A DNA stretch of 64,000 bases. Origin: Marisalimonas marina. GTDB taxonomy: Bacteria > Pseudomonadota > Alphaproteobacteria > Puniceispirillales > Marisalimonadaceae. Positions 1 through 8,228 of this stretch are shown one piece after another; within the stretch, counting starts at the first letter, position 1, and each line of letters opens with the position of its first letter. The stretch covers positions 434,001 to 498,000 of the forward strand of contig JAYPPH010000005.1 of NCBI GenBank assembly GCA_038131365.1. Reading direction: 5' to 3'. The position numbers were made by a program, and so were the translations under genes. Under the pieces are notes generated by a model. That model saw only the letters and a list, made by a program, of their open reading frames with translations, had not been told where the DNA came from and did no database searches.

Positions 1-164
1 ATTACCACGTTGCCAGAAGCAACCATTACTTTTGTTTTTTCATCAACTTTAAGCTCATCACTTGAGAAATTAACATCATTTGATTGAGTCTGATTATTAT
101 TAGCACCTATTGCATTTCCACTAATAAAAAAAATAAAAAATAAAATGATTTTAATATATTGCAT
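1..164 (-). CDS. OstA-type LPS transport protein, N-terminal part only (LptA/LptD-like)
   Basis: The gene runs off the left edge; the first 54 codons are visible. Translation gives a hydrophobic signal peptide (MQYIKIILFFIFFISGNA) and then a short spacer leading into DELKVDEKTKVMVASGNVV. That pattern is typical of the first strand repeats of the OstA/LptA fold used by the periplasmic and outer-membrane LPS transport proteins LptA and LptD. It lies 50 bases downstream of, and on the same strand as, the FAD-linked dehydrogenase gene. Too little is visible to choose between LptA and LptD. Signal peptide and motif are seen directly; the function is inferred from the family. Confidence 0.55.
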   Translation of the reverse strand, partial: MQYIKIILFFIFFISGNAIGANNNQTQSNDVNFSSDELKVDEKTKVMVASGNVV

Positions 165-214
165 TTTAGCTCTTGTTTTAAAAAATCATAGCAAGATTAG
201 AATATACGCCTCAA

Positions 215-1675
215 CTATGAATACAAGACCTTTCCTGGGTTCATAATCCCTTTGGGGTCTAATTGTTTTTTTATAATCGTCATTAAGGAATAAGCAGCTT
301 CGTTTTTATGACTCTTTAAATTATGCCTCTTTAATTGACCAATTCCATGTTCAGCGGAAAACGATCCATCATACTTATGAACAATTTTATATAATTCAGT
401 GGTTAAATCGGAACCTTTACCTTCAAAGCCATCAGGAAAAGATCCATTACCAAATACATTGTAGTGCAAGTTACCATCACCAAGATGGCCAAAATAGATT
501 GTTTTTAAACGAGGCAAAAAATTTGTAATCATTATTTGAGCTTCTTTATGGAAGCTTTCTATTGATTCAACAGGTAGAGAAATATCATGCTTTAGACACT
601 TCAATAAGTTAGAATTTTCAAGTTCTTTTTTTTCTGATTCAGCTGCAGCTTCTCTTATGGACCATAATGATTGACTTTGAGATTTGTTAGTACAAATTGT
701 GGCATTAGAAATTAAATTTAGTTCAAGACATTCCTCAAGAACATTTTCTATAGTTAATATTATAGGAAGTATACCGTCTGAATTCGGGGTAATCTCTGTT
801 TTAGAAAAACTTGATATATCAATTAAAACACCCATTTCAGGTAGGTCATCAAATGGAAGTTTAATATTCTCAATATTATTATTTGCAACTTCCCAAAATA
901 CCTTGGGCATTAGTTCAAATGATTCTATTCTGTCTGGAAAATGAGAGTTGAAAATATTTAATAGTTCTACTGCATTAGAAATTTTATCAGCTTCTACAAA
1001 AACTGTTGTAATTGTTTTGGGTAGCTGAAAAAGTTTTAAAGTTGCTGCTGTTATAATTCCTAAAGTACCTTCTGCACCTATAAAAATATTTTTTAGATCA
1101 TATCCTGTGTTATCTTTTTTTAATTCAGATAGGAGATTCATTATTTTGCCATCTGGCAAAACGACTTCTAATCCCAAACATAATTCTCTTGTATTACCAT
1201 ATTTAAGAACATTTACTCCACCAGCATTTGTTGAGAGATTCCCGCCAATCATACATGATCCCTTTGCTCCTAAACTTAATGGGAAAAATAAATCTTCTTT
1301 TTCAACTAATTCATGTATCTGAGATAAAATCATCCCAGATTCTACTGTAATTGTCTGTGCTTTTTTATTGAATTGGCGTACTTTATTCATCTTTTCTAGT
1401 GAAACAATTATTGAGTTTCCACTTTGATCAGGAGTAGCTGCTCCACATAAACTAGTATTACCTCCTTGAGGAACAATAGAAATATTATTTTCGTACGCAA
1501 ATTTAACTATGGCTGAAACTTCTAATGTATTTGTCGGTCTTAATATAGCTGCTGCTTTACCAGTATATTGACCTCTCCAGTCATTTATATATTTTAAGTG
1601 TTCTTCTTCTTTAAATAGAGGTGGATTTTTTAGTTTTAAATTTTTAATTTCAACACTTAAGTCTTTAGCTTGCAT
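215..1675 (-). CDS. FAD-linked D-2-hydroxyacid dehydrogenase (GlcD / D2HGDH family)
   Basis: A 486-residue flavoprotein of the VAO/PCMH fold. The N-terminal FAD_binding_4 domain carries the pyrophosphate-binding stretch PQGGNTSLCGAATPD near residue 70 and GGNLSTNAGG near 145. The C-terminal FAD-oxidase_C domain has FGHLGDGNLHYNVFG and SAEHGIGQLKR, which hold the conserved metal and substrate-binding histidines. Family members oxidise D-lactate, D-2-hydroxyglutarate or related D-2-hydroxyacids and pass electrons to the respiratory chain or an electron-transfer flavoprotein. The substrate cannot be fixed from sequence; D-2-hydroxyglutarate or D-lactate are the best guesses. The length is normal. 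An AGGAAT ribosome-binding site precedes the ATG. It follows the CysQ-TsaC gene by 17 bases, so the two are probably cotranscribed. Confidence 0.88.
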   Translation of the reverse strand: MQAKDLSVEIKNLKLKNPPLFKEEEHLKYINDWRGQYTGKAAAILRPTNTLEVSAIVKFAYENNISIVPQGGNTSLCGAATPDQSGNSIIVSLEKMNKVRQFNKKAQTITVESGMILSQIHELVEKEDLFFPLSLGAKGSCMIGGNLSTNAGGVNVLKYGNTRELCLGLEVVLPDGKIMNLLSELKKDNTGYDLKNIFIGAEGTLGIITAATLKLFQLPKTITTVFVEADKISNAVELLNIFNSHFPDRIESFELMPKVFWEVANNNIENIKLPFDDLPEMGVLIDISSFSKTEITPNSDGILPIILTIENVLEECLELNLISNATICTNKSQSQSLWSIREAAAESEKKELENSNLLKCLKHDISLPVESIESFHKEAQIMITNFLPRLKTIYFGHLGDGNLHYNVFGNGSFPDGFEGKGSDLTTELYKIVHKYDGSFSAEHGIGQLKRHNLKSHKNEAAYSLMTIIKKQLDPKGIMNPGKVLYS

Positions 1676-1692
1676 TTTATTCCTAAATTAAA

Positions 1693-3477
1693 TTAATTTT
1701 TATATGATGCTCTTTTCAAACGATCATTTATAGCAACGCCAATACTTTCATTAGGTATAGGCATTACTTGTATATTTTTTACCCCCAGTGAATCTAAATA
1801 CCTTAAACCTGAATATAGCAAAAAGCAGGCTTGAAATAAATTCTTAGTTGGACTTAAGTTAAACAGGTTTTTATGTTTCTGCAATGATTTTGGAGTGCTT
1901 CCAAACGTTAACCATCCACTATTTTCCATAATTGTTTTTTGATTAATAAAAACATTAGCTTTCGGAGAGTAATGACTTTTTAGCTGTCCAGGAGAAATCA
2001 ATTCATTATCGTTATTTTCAAGATCTAAAACATCTGTTTTTAAAACATCAGTTATCATTTCTTTAGTTATAAAACCATGTCTTAAAATAATAGGTATTTC
2101 TCCTCGACAATCAATAACTGTTGACTCAAGACCTATTGAACAGGAACCATGATCAATGATTTTAGATAATTTCCAACCTTCACCGTAAAATACTGGTCCA
2201 AAATCATTTATAACATGTTCAGCTGATGTTGGGCTAACTCGACCTGATAGATTTGCACTAGGAGCTAATATTGGTACATTAACTCTTTTGATTAAATCTA
2301 ATGCAACAGGATGAGATGGAACCCTGAGAGCAAGAGTGCTTTTGCCTTGTGACAATATTTTTGTGAACTGATTATTTTTTGTTTGACCAATTATCGTAAG
2401 GGGTCCTGGCCAAAATTTTTTTGTTAAAACCCTAGCAATATTGGTGAATTCAATATATTTTTCAGCTTCTTCTCTGCTAAAAGTGTGGGCAATCAAAGGA
2501 TTATTTAAAGGTCTTTTTTTTGCAGTATAAATACTTTTTATTGCTTTTTCACTATTGCCAATTGCTCCCAGTCCGTAGACGGTTTCAGTAGGAAATGCGA
2601 TTAAATTTTCTTTTTTTAGTTCATCAACAGCATAATTCATGTCATTTTCATAACTTTCAAAATTTTGGTCATTTAAAAAAATTAAAAATTTAGAAGGCAA
2701 ATTATCAGTTTTTCCAAAAGCTAAGAAATTGGAGTTTTTAAAATCAGTTTTTCCATATTGCATTTCAAAACCATTATCACAATAGAGATTGCCACCTGCA
2801 GCTTTAAGAATACTGTGTCCCGCAGCTATATCCCATTCCATTGTTGGAGCTGTACGAGGATAAATATCTACTTTACCCTCTGCTAGATAACAAAACTTAA
2901 TACTTGAACCTACATCTATATCCTTGATAGGTTTAACTAAAGACATCCAATTTTCTAATTCCTTTGTTCTATGATTTAAGCTGCTCAGGGTTTTAATTTT
3001 ATTATAATTAATTGTAGAGCACTCAATTTGTTTTGCGTTTTCAAATTTATAATTTTTTTCTAATTTCCAAGCTTTGTCATTATAGTTGTACCAAACAGTA
3101 TCAGTGTATGGTTGTGCAATTAAACCAAAAACTGGAAAATTATTTTTAATAAGAGCAAAATTTACTGTGAAATTTGGACTTTTACTAATAAATTCTTTTG
3201 TCCCATCTATTGGATCTACTAACCAAAAAACCTTGTTATTTTTTAGAGAATTATGTGAATTTTTAGACTCCTCGCTTACAATTTCAATATCTGGGAATAG
3301 TTTTTTCAACCCTTCAACGGCAATATTATTAACTTCTATATCTGCTTTTGTTAATGGAGACAGATCTTCTTTATAATCAACTTGAGTCCTATCAAGATTT
3401 TTAAAATGAGACATTGCGCAAAGGTTACATTTCCTTGCTAAATCAATTAATTTAATAATTTTTCTTTCACTAATCAT
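1693..3477 (-). CDS. CysQ-like 3'(2'),5'-bisphosphate nucleotidase fused to TsaC/Sua5 threonylcarbamoyl-AMP synthase
   Basis: One uninterrupted 594-residue frame holds two enzymes. Residues 1-270 are an inositol-monophosphatase-fold domain close to CysQ, with the Mg-binding residues in IVSEES (about 66-71), DPIDGTKEF (88-96) and EWDIAAGHSI (214-223). CysQ removes phosphate from PAP during sulfur assimilation. Residues 281-594 are a full-length TsaC/Sua5 protein with the YrdC core (AFPTETVYGLGA, KKRPLNNPLI, LALRVPSHP, SPTSAEHV) and a C-terminal Sua5-type domain. This enzyme makes the threonylcarbamoyl-AMP needed for t6A37 in tRNAs that read ANN codons. Met280 at 2638-2640 sits at the junction but has no strong ribosome-binding site, so a true fusion is favoured over two separately started proteins. 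The start overlaps the glycosylase stop as ATGA. Confidence 0.88.
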   Translation of the reverse strand: MISERKIIKLIDLARKCNLCAMSHFKNLDRTQVDYKEDLSPLTKADIEVNNIAVEGLKKLFPDIEIVSEESKNSHNSLKNNKVFWLVDPIDGTKEFISKSPNFTVNFALIKNNFPVFGLIAQPYTDTVWYNYNDKAWKLEKNYKFENAKQIECSTINYNKIKTLSSLNHRTKELENWMSLVKPIKDIDVGSSIKFCYLAEGKVDIYPRTAPTMEWDIAAGHSILKAAGGNLYCDNGFEMQYGKTDFKNSNFLAFGKTDNLPSKFLIFLNDQNFESYENDMNYAVDELKKENLIAFPTETVYGLGAIGNSEKAIKSIYTAKKRPLNNPLIAHTFSREEAEKYIEFTNIARVLTKKFWPGPLTIIGQTKNNQFTKILSQGKSTLALRVPSHPVALDLIKRVNVPILAPSANLSGRVSPTSAEHVINDFGPVFYGEGWKLSKIIDHGSCSIGLESTVIDCRGEIPIILRHGFITKEMITDVLKTDVLDLENNDNELISPGQLKSHYSPKANVFINQKTIMENSGWLTFGSTPKSLQKHKNLFNLSPTKNLFQACFLLYSGLRYLDSLGVKNIQVMPIPNESIGVAINDRLKRASYKN

Positions 3478-4112
3478 ATTTGTACATTTAATTTTTCTAT
3501 TTTTATTTTATTATAAAAGTGCCATAAAAATAAGGCTGCAGCAGTCCTGTAAGGTAACCATTTATTTCCTATCTCTTCCATCTCTATTTCAGTAGGTCTT
3601 AATTTAATTTTATTAATGATTTTGATAGCTTCCTGTAATGCTAAATCAGCAGCAGGCCAGGCATTGATGTCCTGTAGCGCAAATATTTTATAATTATTTA
3701 TTGTCCATTTACCGACACCTTTTACCCTAATCAATGAGTTACTAATTTCTTCACTTGATAGTTTATTTAGAGTTCTTAAGTTTAACTCCTTTTTTTGTAT
3801 TAACTCTGCTAGGTTTTTTAAATAATAAGATTTTTGTGATGATAGGCCATATTGTTTCAACTTATCTATAGATAATGAAGTTATTTTGTTTTCATTAAGA
3901 ACGTCATCTATAATTAATTTATTATAAATTGTATTCGCAACATTAGTCGAAATTTGTTGTCCTATTATAATTTTTGCCAAACTTTGGAATCCTTGTTTCA
4001 TAGTCCGATTTTGTGGTAAACCAATTTGATCAAAAACTTTTTTGAAGATAGGATCTATTTTCTTGATCATCTCAAAGGCGTTCATCATTTCTGGGTTCCA
4101 GTTTGATTTCAT
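3474..4112 (-). CDS. DNA-3-methyladenine glycosylase II (AlkA-type, HhH-GPD)
   Basis: A 212-residue base-excision-repair glycosylase. The HhH-GPD fold is visible: an early helix with AKIIIGQQIS, the helix-hairpin-helix IRVKGVGKWTINN near 130-142, and the catalytic aspartate in WPAADLALQ near 153-161. It flips out and removes alkylated purines, leaving abasic sites. There are no cysteines arranged as the Fe-S loop of Nth/MutY, which favours the AlkA branch. It lacks the extra N-terminal domain of E. coli AlkA, as do the short AlkA proteins common in Alphaproteobacteria. Its TGA overlaps the next ATG by four bases, so translation of the CysQ-TsaC gene is probably coupled to it. Confidence 0.87.
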   Translation of the reverse strand: MKSNWNPEMMNAFEMIKKIDPIFKKVFDQIGLPQNRTMKQGFQSLAKIIIGQQISTNVANTIYNKLIIDDVLNENKITSLSIDKLKQYGLSSQKSYYLKNLAELIQKKELNLRTLNKLSSEEISNSLIRVKGVGKWTINNYKIFALQDINAWPAADLALQEAIKIINKIKLRPTEIEMEEIGNKWLPYRTAAALFLWHFYNKIKIEKLNVQI

Positions 4113-4161
4113 AGTATTCTTTTCGATATTGTTGATATTAAATTAATGCTAAGAGGTATTA

Positions 4162-4821
4162 ATGCAATTTAATTATAATCCAAAAGAAAAAATATGGGAT
4201 TTGTCTTTAAGATTATTTCACATAATATTAATACTTCTAATCATTGGCTCAATAGTTTCAGCAAAATTAAATTTTTTAGATATCCATGAGCTATTTGGAA
4301 CTTCTCTACTAGGTTTAATTTTATTTAGAATTTTATGGGGTTTAATAGGAACTCATCATTCAAGGTTTAAAAACTTTAATTTATCTTTAAGTGAAGCAGT
4401 AAAACAATTTTCAAAAACAAAACAACGCAATAATGTCTTTATTACCAAAACCTCTTTAGGCAGTTATTCAACTATAGCGTTTATTTTCATTTTGACAATT
4501 TTACCTATTTCAGGTTTGTTTTCTAGTGATGATGTTTTGTATGATGGTCCTCTATCATATCTAACACCCAATTACACGAGTAATTGGGTCCAGGTACACA
4601 ATTTTTCTCACTATGTTTTATATTGTCTAATCTCATTACATATTTTAGCAATATTTTATTACCAAATAGTCAAAAAACATAATTTAATAAAAAGAATGTT
4701 TGGTATTTATTACAAGATAGATGAAAATATAAATCCAAAAAAAATTGAAAATCCTTTAAACGGAATTTTTCTTTTGTTGGTATTTATAATTTTACCATTT
4801 ATTTTTCTGATTACGGATTAA
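4162..4821 (+). CDS. Cytochrome b561 family membrane protein
   Basis: A 219-residue inner-membrane diheme cytochrome of the bacterial b561/Ni-Fe-hydrogenase cytochrome b group. Membrane helices are seen at about 15-35 (LRLFHIILILLIIG), 42-62 (DIHELFGTSLLGLILFRILW), 100-120, 145-166 (VHNFSHYVLYCLISLHILAI) and 200-217. Histidines placed inside them (LFH, IHELFG, VHNFSH, LHIL) are the likely heme ligands. The family moves electrons between quinol and small soluble carriers. The partner is not evident here. It is transcribed away from the glycosylase operon and converges on the GlcG-like gene, with the two stop codons directly abutting. Confidence 0.85.
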   Translation: MQFNYNPKEKIWDLSLRLFHIILILLIIGSIVSAKLNFLDIHELFGTSLLGLILFRILWGLIGTHHSRFKNFNLSLSEAVKQFSKTKQRNNVFITKTSLGSYSTIAFIFILTILPISGLFSSDDVLYDGPLSYLTPNYTSNWVQVHNFSHYVLYCLISLHILAIFYYQIVKKHNLIKRMFGIYYKIDENINPKKIENPLNGIFLLLVFIILPFIFLITD

Positions 4822-5268
4822 TTAACCAATATCTGCAGTAAAACCTGCTGCTTCTATTCCTGCAACTGCCGCAATTTCATCATTATCTGAAGTGTCACCA
4901 GATATACCAAGAGATCCTACTATATTGTTATTTTTATCTTTTATTAGAACCCCACCTGGAACAGGCACCAAGGCTCCATCAGTAAGTGCATTTACAGCAT
5001 TGATAAAATAAGCTTGTTGTTCTGCTCTATTAAATAAAGCCCTTGAACCCATGCCCATTTGAAAAGCGCCATTTGCTTTGCCATGAGCTATTTTAAAACG
5101 AAGGCTACTAATACCATCTTCACCAGAACAAGCTTTTATTGCTCCACGGTGATCTAAAACGACAACCATTATAGGGTTAATTTTAATTTCTCTAGCTTTT
5201 TTAATAGCACTGTTAATTATTAAGTTAGCTTTTTCTAGAGTAATTGGCTCTATATTTATTTCTGACAT
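4822..5268 (-). CDS. GlcG/HbpS-like heme-binding family protein
   Basis: A 148-residue small protein of the GlcG/HbpS (DUF336) fold. Characteristic segments are LDHRGAIKACSGEDG, the central AHGKANGAFQMG, and the glycine-rich end PVPGGVLIKD followed by GSLGISGDTSDNDE. Relatives bind heme (HbpS) or sit in glycolate and cobalamin-related operons; the biochemical role is usually undefined. I start it at the ATG at 5266-5268 because GGAG lies eight bases upstream; an in-frame ATG six codons further out would place that site inside the gene. No signal peptide is present, so it is probably cytoplasmic. It is a stand-alone gene convergent with cytochrome b561. Confidence 0.83.
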   Translation of the reverse strand: MSEINIEPITLEKANLIINSAIKKAREIKINPIMVVVLDHRGAIKACSGEDGISSLRFKIAHGKANGAFQMGMGSRALFNRAEQQAYFINAVNALTDGALVPVPGGVLIKDKNNNIVGSLGISGDTSDNDEIAAVAGIEAAGFTADIG

Positions 5269-5275
5269 TTTACAT

Positions 5276-5279
5276 CTCC
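5276..5279 (-). promoter_or_regulatory. Ribosome-binding site deciding the GlcG-like start
   Basis: GGAG on the minus strand, seven bases before the ATG at 5268. It supports the shorter start over the in-frame ATG at 5286. Confidence 0.7.
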
Positions 5280-5384
5280 GTTTCAAATTTTATTAATTAT
5301 TTCAATTCTCTTTTAACTTATATTCTAATTTATGATAGATGTATTTTTCTAATATAATTTTTACAACTAATTAAATAAATTATT

Positions 5385-6380
5385 ATGAATCCAAAGTCAG
5401 ATTACTCAAATTTTTTACAATTAAATGAAAAAAATATCAATGATAAGAGTAGTTTTATAGTAGCTGCTTTCTATAAATTTTTTGATCTTAAGAATAAAGC
5501 TGATTTTCAAGCTTCTTTAAAATTAATCTTTAATAATACTTCAGTGAAAGGTACTATACTATTAGCAAATGAGGGTATTAATGGGACTATTGCAGGAGTT
5601 CCAAGCGAATTAAGTAAAGTTTTGAACGAATTGTGGAATTTAGACTTTTTGTATGATTTAAAACCTAAATATTCTTTTGCTGAGCAAAATCCATTTTTTA
5701 GAATGAAAATTAGATTAAAAAAAGAAATAGTAACTTTAGGTGTCGAAAATGTCTCTCCTAAAAAAGAAGTTGGACAATATATAAAACCAGAAAAATGGAA
5801 TAGTTTAATAGACGATGAATCCTTAGTTCTTATTGATACTAGAAATGATTATGAGGTATCAATTGGTTCTTTTGAAAAAGCAATTAACCCTAATATTAAA
5901 AGTTTTAGAGAGTTTCCAAATTGGGTTGCGGAAAATCTTATTAATAAAGATCCTGACATTAAAAAAAAGAAAATTGCTATGTTTTGTACTGGTGGTATTA
6001 GGTGTGAAAAATCTACATCATATTTAAAATCTCTTGGTTTTGAAGATGTATATCATTTAGAAGGTGGTATTTTAAAATATCTTGAAAAGATACCTGAAAA
6101 AAATAGTAAATGGAAAGGTAGCTGTTTTGTTTTCGATTATAGAGTTTCCGTGAAGCATGGTTTAGATTTAGGAGATCATGACATGTGTTTCGCATGTAGA
6201 ATGCCGATAAATGATGAGGATAAGAAACATAAAAACTATATAAAAGGGCAAAGTTGCCATCATTGTTTTAATCTTTCAAATGAAAAACAAAAACAAAGAT
6301 TTAGAGAGCGTCAGAAACAAATAGAAATTGCTAAGCAAAAAAATCAATCCCATATTGGGCAGGTTCATAAAAGGAAGTAA
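5385..6380 (+). CDS. trhO: tRNA uridine(34) hydroxylase TrhO (YceA, rhodanese domain)
   Basis: A 331-residue protein matching TrhO along its length. The N-terminal acylphosphatase-like domain contains GTILLANEGINGTIAG near 50-65. The rhodanese domain contains LIDTRNDYE and the active-site loop FCTGGIRCEK near 203-212. The C-terminal part carries paired cysteines (CFACRMP, SCHHCF) that look like a small zinc-binding module. TrhO adds oxygen to U34 of certain tRNAs to give 5-hydroxyuridine, the first step toward cmo5U/mo5U. It converges on the ArsC-like gene with two bases between the stops. Confidence 0.93.
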   Translation: MNPKSDYSNFLQLNEKNINDKSSFIVAAFYKFFDLKNKADFQASLKLIFNNTSVKGTILLANEGINGTIAGVPSELSKVLNELWNLDFLYDLKPKYSFAEQNPFFRMKIRLKKEIVTLGVENVSPKKEVGQYIKPEKWNSLIDDESLVLIDTRNDYEVSIGSFEKAINPNIKSFREFPNWVAENLINKDPDIKKKKIAMFCTGGIRCEKSTSYLKSLGFEDVYHLEGGILKYLEKIPEKNSKWKGSCFVFDYRVSVKHGLDLGDHDMCFACRMPINDEDKKHKNYIKGQSCHHCFNLSNEKQKQRFRERQKQIEIAKQKNQSHIGQVHKRK

Positions 6381-6382
6381 TT

Positions 6383-6757
6383 TTAGTTTAAAAGGTTGAG
6401 TACCATCTCTGGAGGCCGCCCAATAACTGCATCAATAAATACATCTTTTTCATATTTAATTGCTAGTGGTCTCTGTATTATAATGGGATTTTCAATTATT
6501 AATTTTATTAATTGACCAGTTGATATTTTCTTTAAGTTTATATTTAAGTCTTTAAATGCCTTCTCGTTTTTTCTTAAAAAATTATTTCTGTCAATTTCTA
6601 ACCTATTAAAAACATTTTCTAAATCTGGTTTTGAAATCCCTTCTTCCAGGTATTTTATAATTTCAAGTGTAATATTTTGAGATGAAATTAACTGAAGAGC
6701 TTGTCTTGATTTAGAGCATCTTGGGTTATGATAAAATTTAATTACATCATTACTCAT
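6383..6757 (-). CDS. ArsC/Spx-family thioredoxin-fold reductase
   Basis: A 124-residue ArsC-like protein. The N-terminal active site NPRCSKSRQAL holds the single catalytic cysteine near residue 14, followed by the ArsC insertion helices and the C-terminal IQRPLAIKY with the arginine conserved in glutaredoxin-coupled arsenate reductases, then GRPPEMVLNLL. It could reduce arsenate or, as for YffB relatives, act on an unknown thiol substrate; no ars genes are nearby. The start overlaps the stop of the molybdopterin-binding gene as ATGA and has GGAGG inside that gene's end, which indicates coupled expression of the pair. Confidence 0.85.
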   Translation of the reverse strand: MSNDVIKFYHNPRCSKSRQALQLISSQNITLEIIKYLEEGISKPDLENVFNRLEIDRNNFLRKNEKAFKDLNINLKKISTGQLIKLIIENPIIIQRPLAIKYEKDVFIDAVIGRPPEMVLNLLN

Positions 6758-7749
6758 AAAAGACCTCCATTACCCATATCATTTATTTCTTCTGATGAAA
6801 CATCTATTTCACTAAATAATCGCCACAATATCCAGTCAACACCATTTTCTTTAGGAGATCTTGCGCATCCTGGCATTCCAACTACTGGTATATTTTTATT
6901 ACTTTTTTTTAAATTTCCTAATAGCATTAAGTTTCCTGGTTCTACAGGCATACCTAAACGAGTTACTTTGCCATCATTTTTTTTAATTGACTTAGGTACT
7001 ATGTCATCTATGTCTGTAATAGCTGTTGCTCCAAAAATTAATATTATATCTACATTCTCATCCATGCTTTCTCTGATTTTATAGGACAGAGCTTTTACAG
7101 AATGCTCACATTTTCTTTCAAAAAAATTATTTATTCCACATTTTGTTAATCTATCTTTTGTAACAATAATTGTTTTTTCTAATATTTTTTCAGATGTTGT
7201 TGCATTGTGGGTTTGGATAAGGTGAATCAATTTATTTTTAAATGGTATTACTTGAAAGCAGTCACTACATTTTTCAATAACTGCCTTCAATAGTAGGTTA
7301 TTAACAGCAAATGGAATTGCCTTAGTAGATATTACAACTTCATTTTTTTTTACAAATGTTAAATTTTTTTTTGATGCTACAGCAATCTTATCTGTAACGG
7401 AGTTTATGTTTGAAAGTTGCTTAGGATTAAATTTTATGACCCCGTTAACATTAGAGATTAAATTACATCTTCCTTGTTTTGGATTATTAATCGTTAAGTT
7501 GGATTTGTGTTTAACAACCATTTCTTTAGATACTTCGTGAACGGCAGTGTTTTCTTCAACATCTCCTTCTTCAAGTTTGGCGCAAGTTATTGAATTAATA
7601 TTATCTCTTAAAAAAAGATCAATATGTCTTTGTTCTATTATGGTTCCTTTATTAATTTTAATTTTTTTATTGTTTTTATCAGTAACAAAAATAGAACTTG
7701 TCAAAATTCCATTTAGAGATAATTCAGTTTTTACTTCACCAAAAAACAT
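6754..7749 (-). CDS. Molybdopterin-binding (MoaB/Mog-fold) domain protein
   Basis: A 331-residue protein whose C-terminal half has the MPT-binding fold: IILIFGATAITDIDDIVPKS (about 230-250), then the loop GMPVEPGNLMLLG and VVGMPGCARSPKENG. The N-terminal half, with EGDVEENTA near residue 60, resembles the start of the alphaproteobacterial molybdopterin-binding proteins that often carry a MobA-like nucleotidyltransferase C-terminally and serve xanthine-dehydrogenase-type enzymes. Here the MobA part is absent and no molybdoenzyme is in the window. The likely role is binding or modifying the molybdenum cofactor. Downstream, the ArsC-like gene overlaps by four bases. Confidence 0.8.
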   Translation of the reverse strand: MFFGEVKTELSLNGILTSSIFVTDKNNKKIKINKGTIIEQRHIDLFLRDNINSITCAKLEEGDVEENTAVHEVSKEMVVKHKSNLTINNPKQGRCNLISNVNGVIKFNPKQLSNINSVTDKIAVASKKNLTFVKKNEVVISTKAIPFAVNNLLLKAVIEKCSDCFQVIPFKNKLIHLIQTHNATTSEKILEKTIIVTKDRLTKCGINNFFERKCEHSVKALSYKIRESMDENVDIILIFGATAITDIDDIVPKSIKKNDGKVTRLGMPVEPGNLMLLGNLKKSNKNIPVVGMPGCARSPKENGVDWILWRLFSEIDVSSEEINDMGNGGLL

Positions 7750-7844
7750 ATTAATACTTAACCTTTAGTTTAAAAATAATAACCAATTAACTTATATCAA
7801 TTATATTAAATTGTTAATATTTTTAGTTTTCAATATAATAATTC

Positions 7845-7873
7845 TTGACGATTAGGCCATCTAAGGATATCTA
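7845..7873 (+). promoter_or_regulatory. Sigma-70-type promoter of tRNA-Ala
   Basis: TTGACG (7845-7850), 17-base spacer, TATCTA (7868-7873), about 17 bases before the mature tRNA. The layout matches the promoters of the other tRNA genes in the window. Confidence 0.65.
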
Positions 7874-7890
7874 ACAGTTTATAAATATAT

Positions 7891-7966
7891 GGGGCTGTAG
7901 CTCAATTGGGAGAGCGCCTGCTTTGCAAGCAGGAGGTCGTCGGTTCGATCCCGTCCAGCTCCACCA
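7891..7966 (+). tRNA. tRNA-Ala (anticodon TGC)
   Basis: A complete cloverleaf can be folded: acceptor GGGGCTG with CAGCTCC, D-arm AGCTCAATTGGGAGAGC, anticodon stem CCTGC/GCAGG around TTTGCAA, T-arm with GGTTCGATCC, discriminator A and an encoded CCA. It stands alone, outside any rRNA operon. Confidence 0.97.
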
Positions 7967-8003
7967 TATTTTGATAAATATATATATAATGTGAGAATAA
8001 ACA

Positions 8004-8189
8004 ATGGCAGTACCAAAAAGTAAAATCACAAGATCAAGAAGGGGAATGAGACGTTCTCATGATGCTTTAAGCTCTGATGCTTATGTTGAGAGTAAAGAAA
8101 CTGGAGAATTGCATAGACCTCATCATATTGATCTTAAAACAGGTATGTATAAAGGTAGACAGGTTTTAAAGGTTAAGTCTAAAGTCTAA
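8004..8189 (+). CDS. rpmF: Large ribosomal subunit protein bL32
   Basis: A 61-residue basic protein starting MAVPKSKITRSRRGMRRSHD, the hallmark of bL32. It has no cysteine pairs, so it is the zinc-free form usual in Alphaproteobacteria. It contributes to the 50S subunit near the peptide exit region. It follows tRNA-Ala by 37 bases and may share its transcript. The common downstream partners plsX and fabH are absent; hspQ follows instead. Confidence 0.97.
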   Translation: MAVPKSKITRSRRGMRRSHDALSSDAYVESKETGELHRPHHIDLKTGMYKGRQVLKVKSKV

Positions 8190-8228
8190 TTCATTTGCAT
8201 TAATGTATATGATTTCTTAAGGTATAAA

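Noticed and set aside
2638..2640. Internal Met as an independent TsaC start
   Set aside because: No convincing ribosome-binding site precedes it and the frame is continuous; it remains possible but is not the simplest reading.
7891..7966. tRNA-Ala as an integration site for a mobile element
   Set aside because: No integrase, no repeated tRNA 3' end and no composition change nearby; rpmF follows directly.
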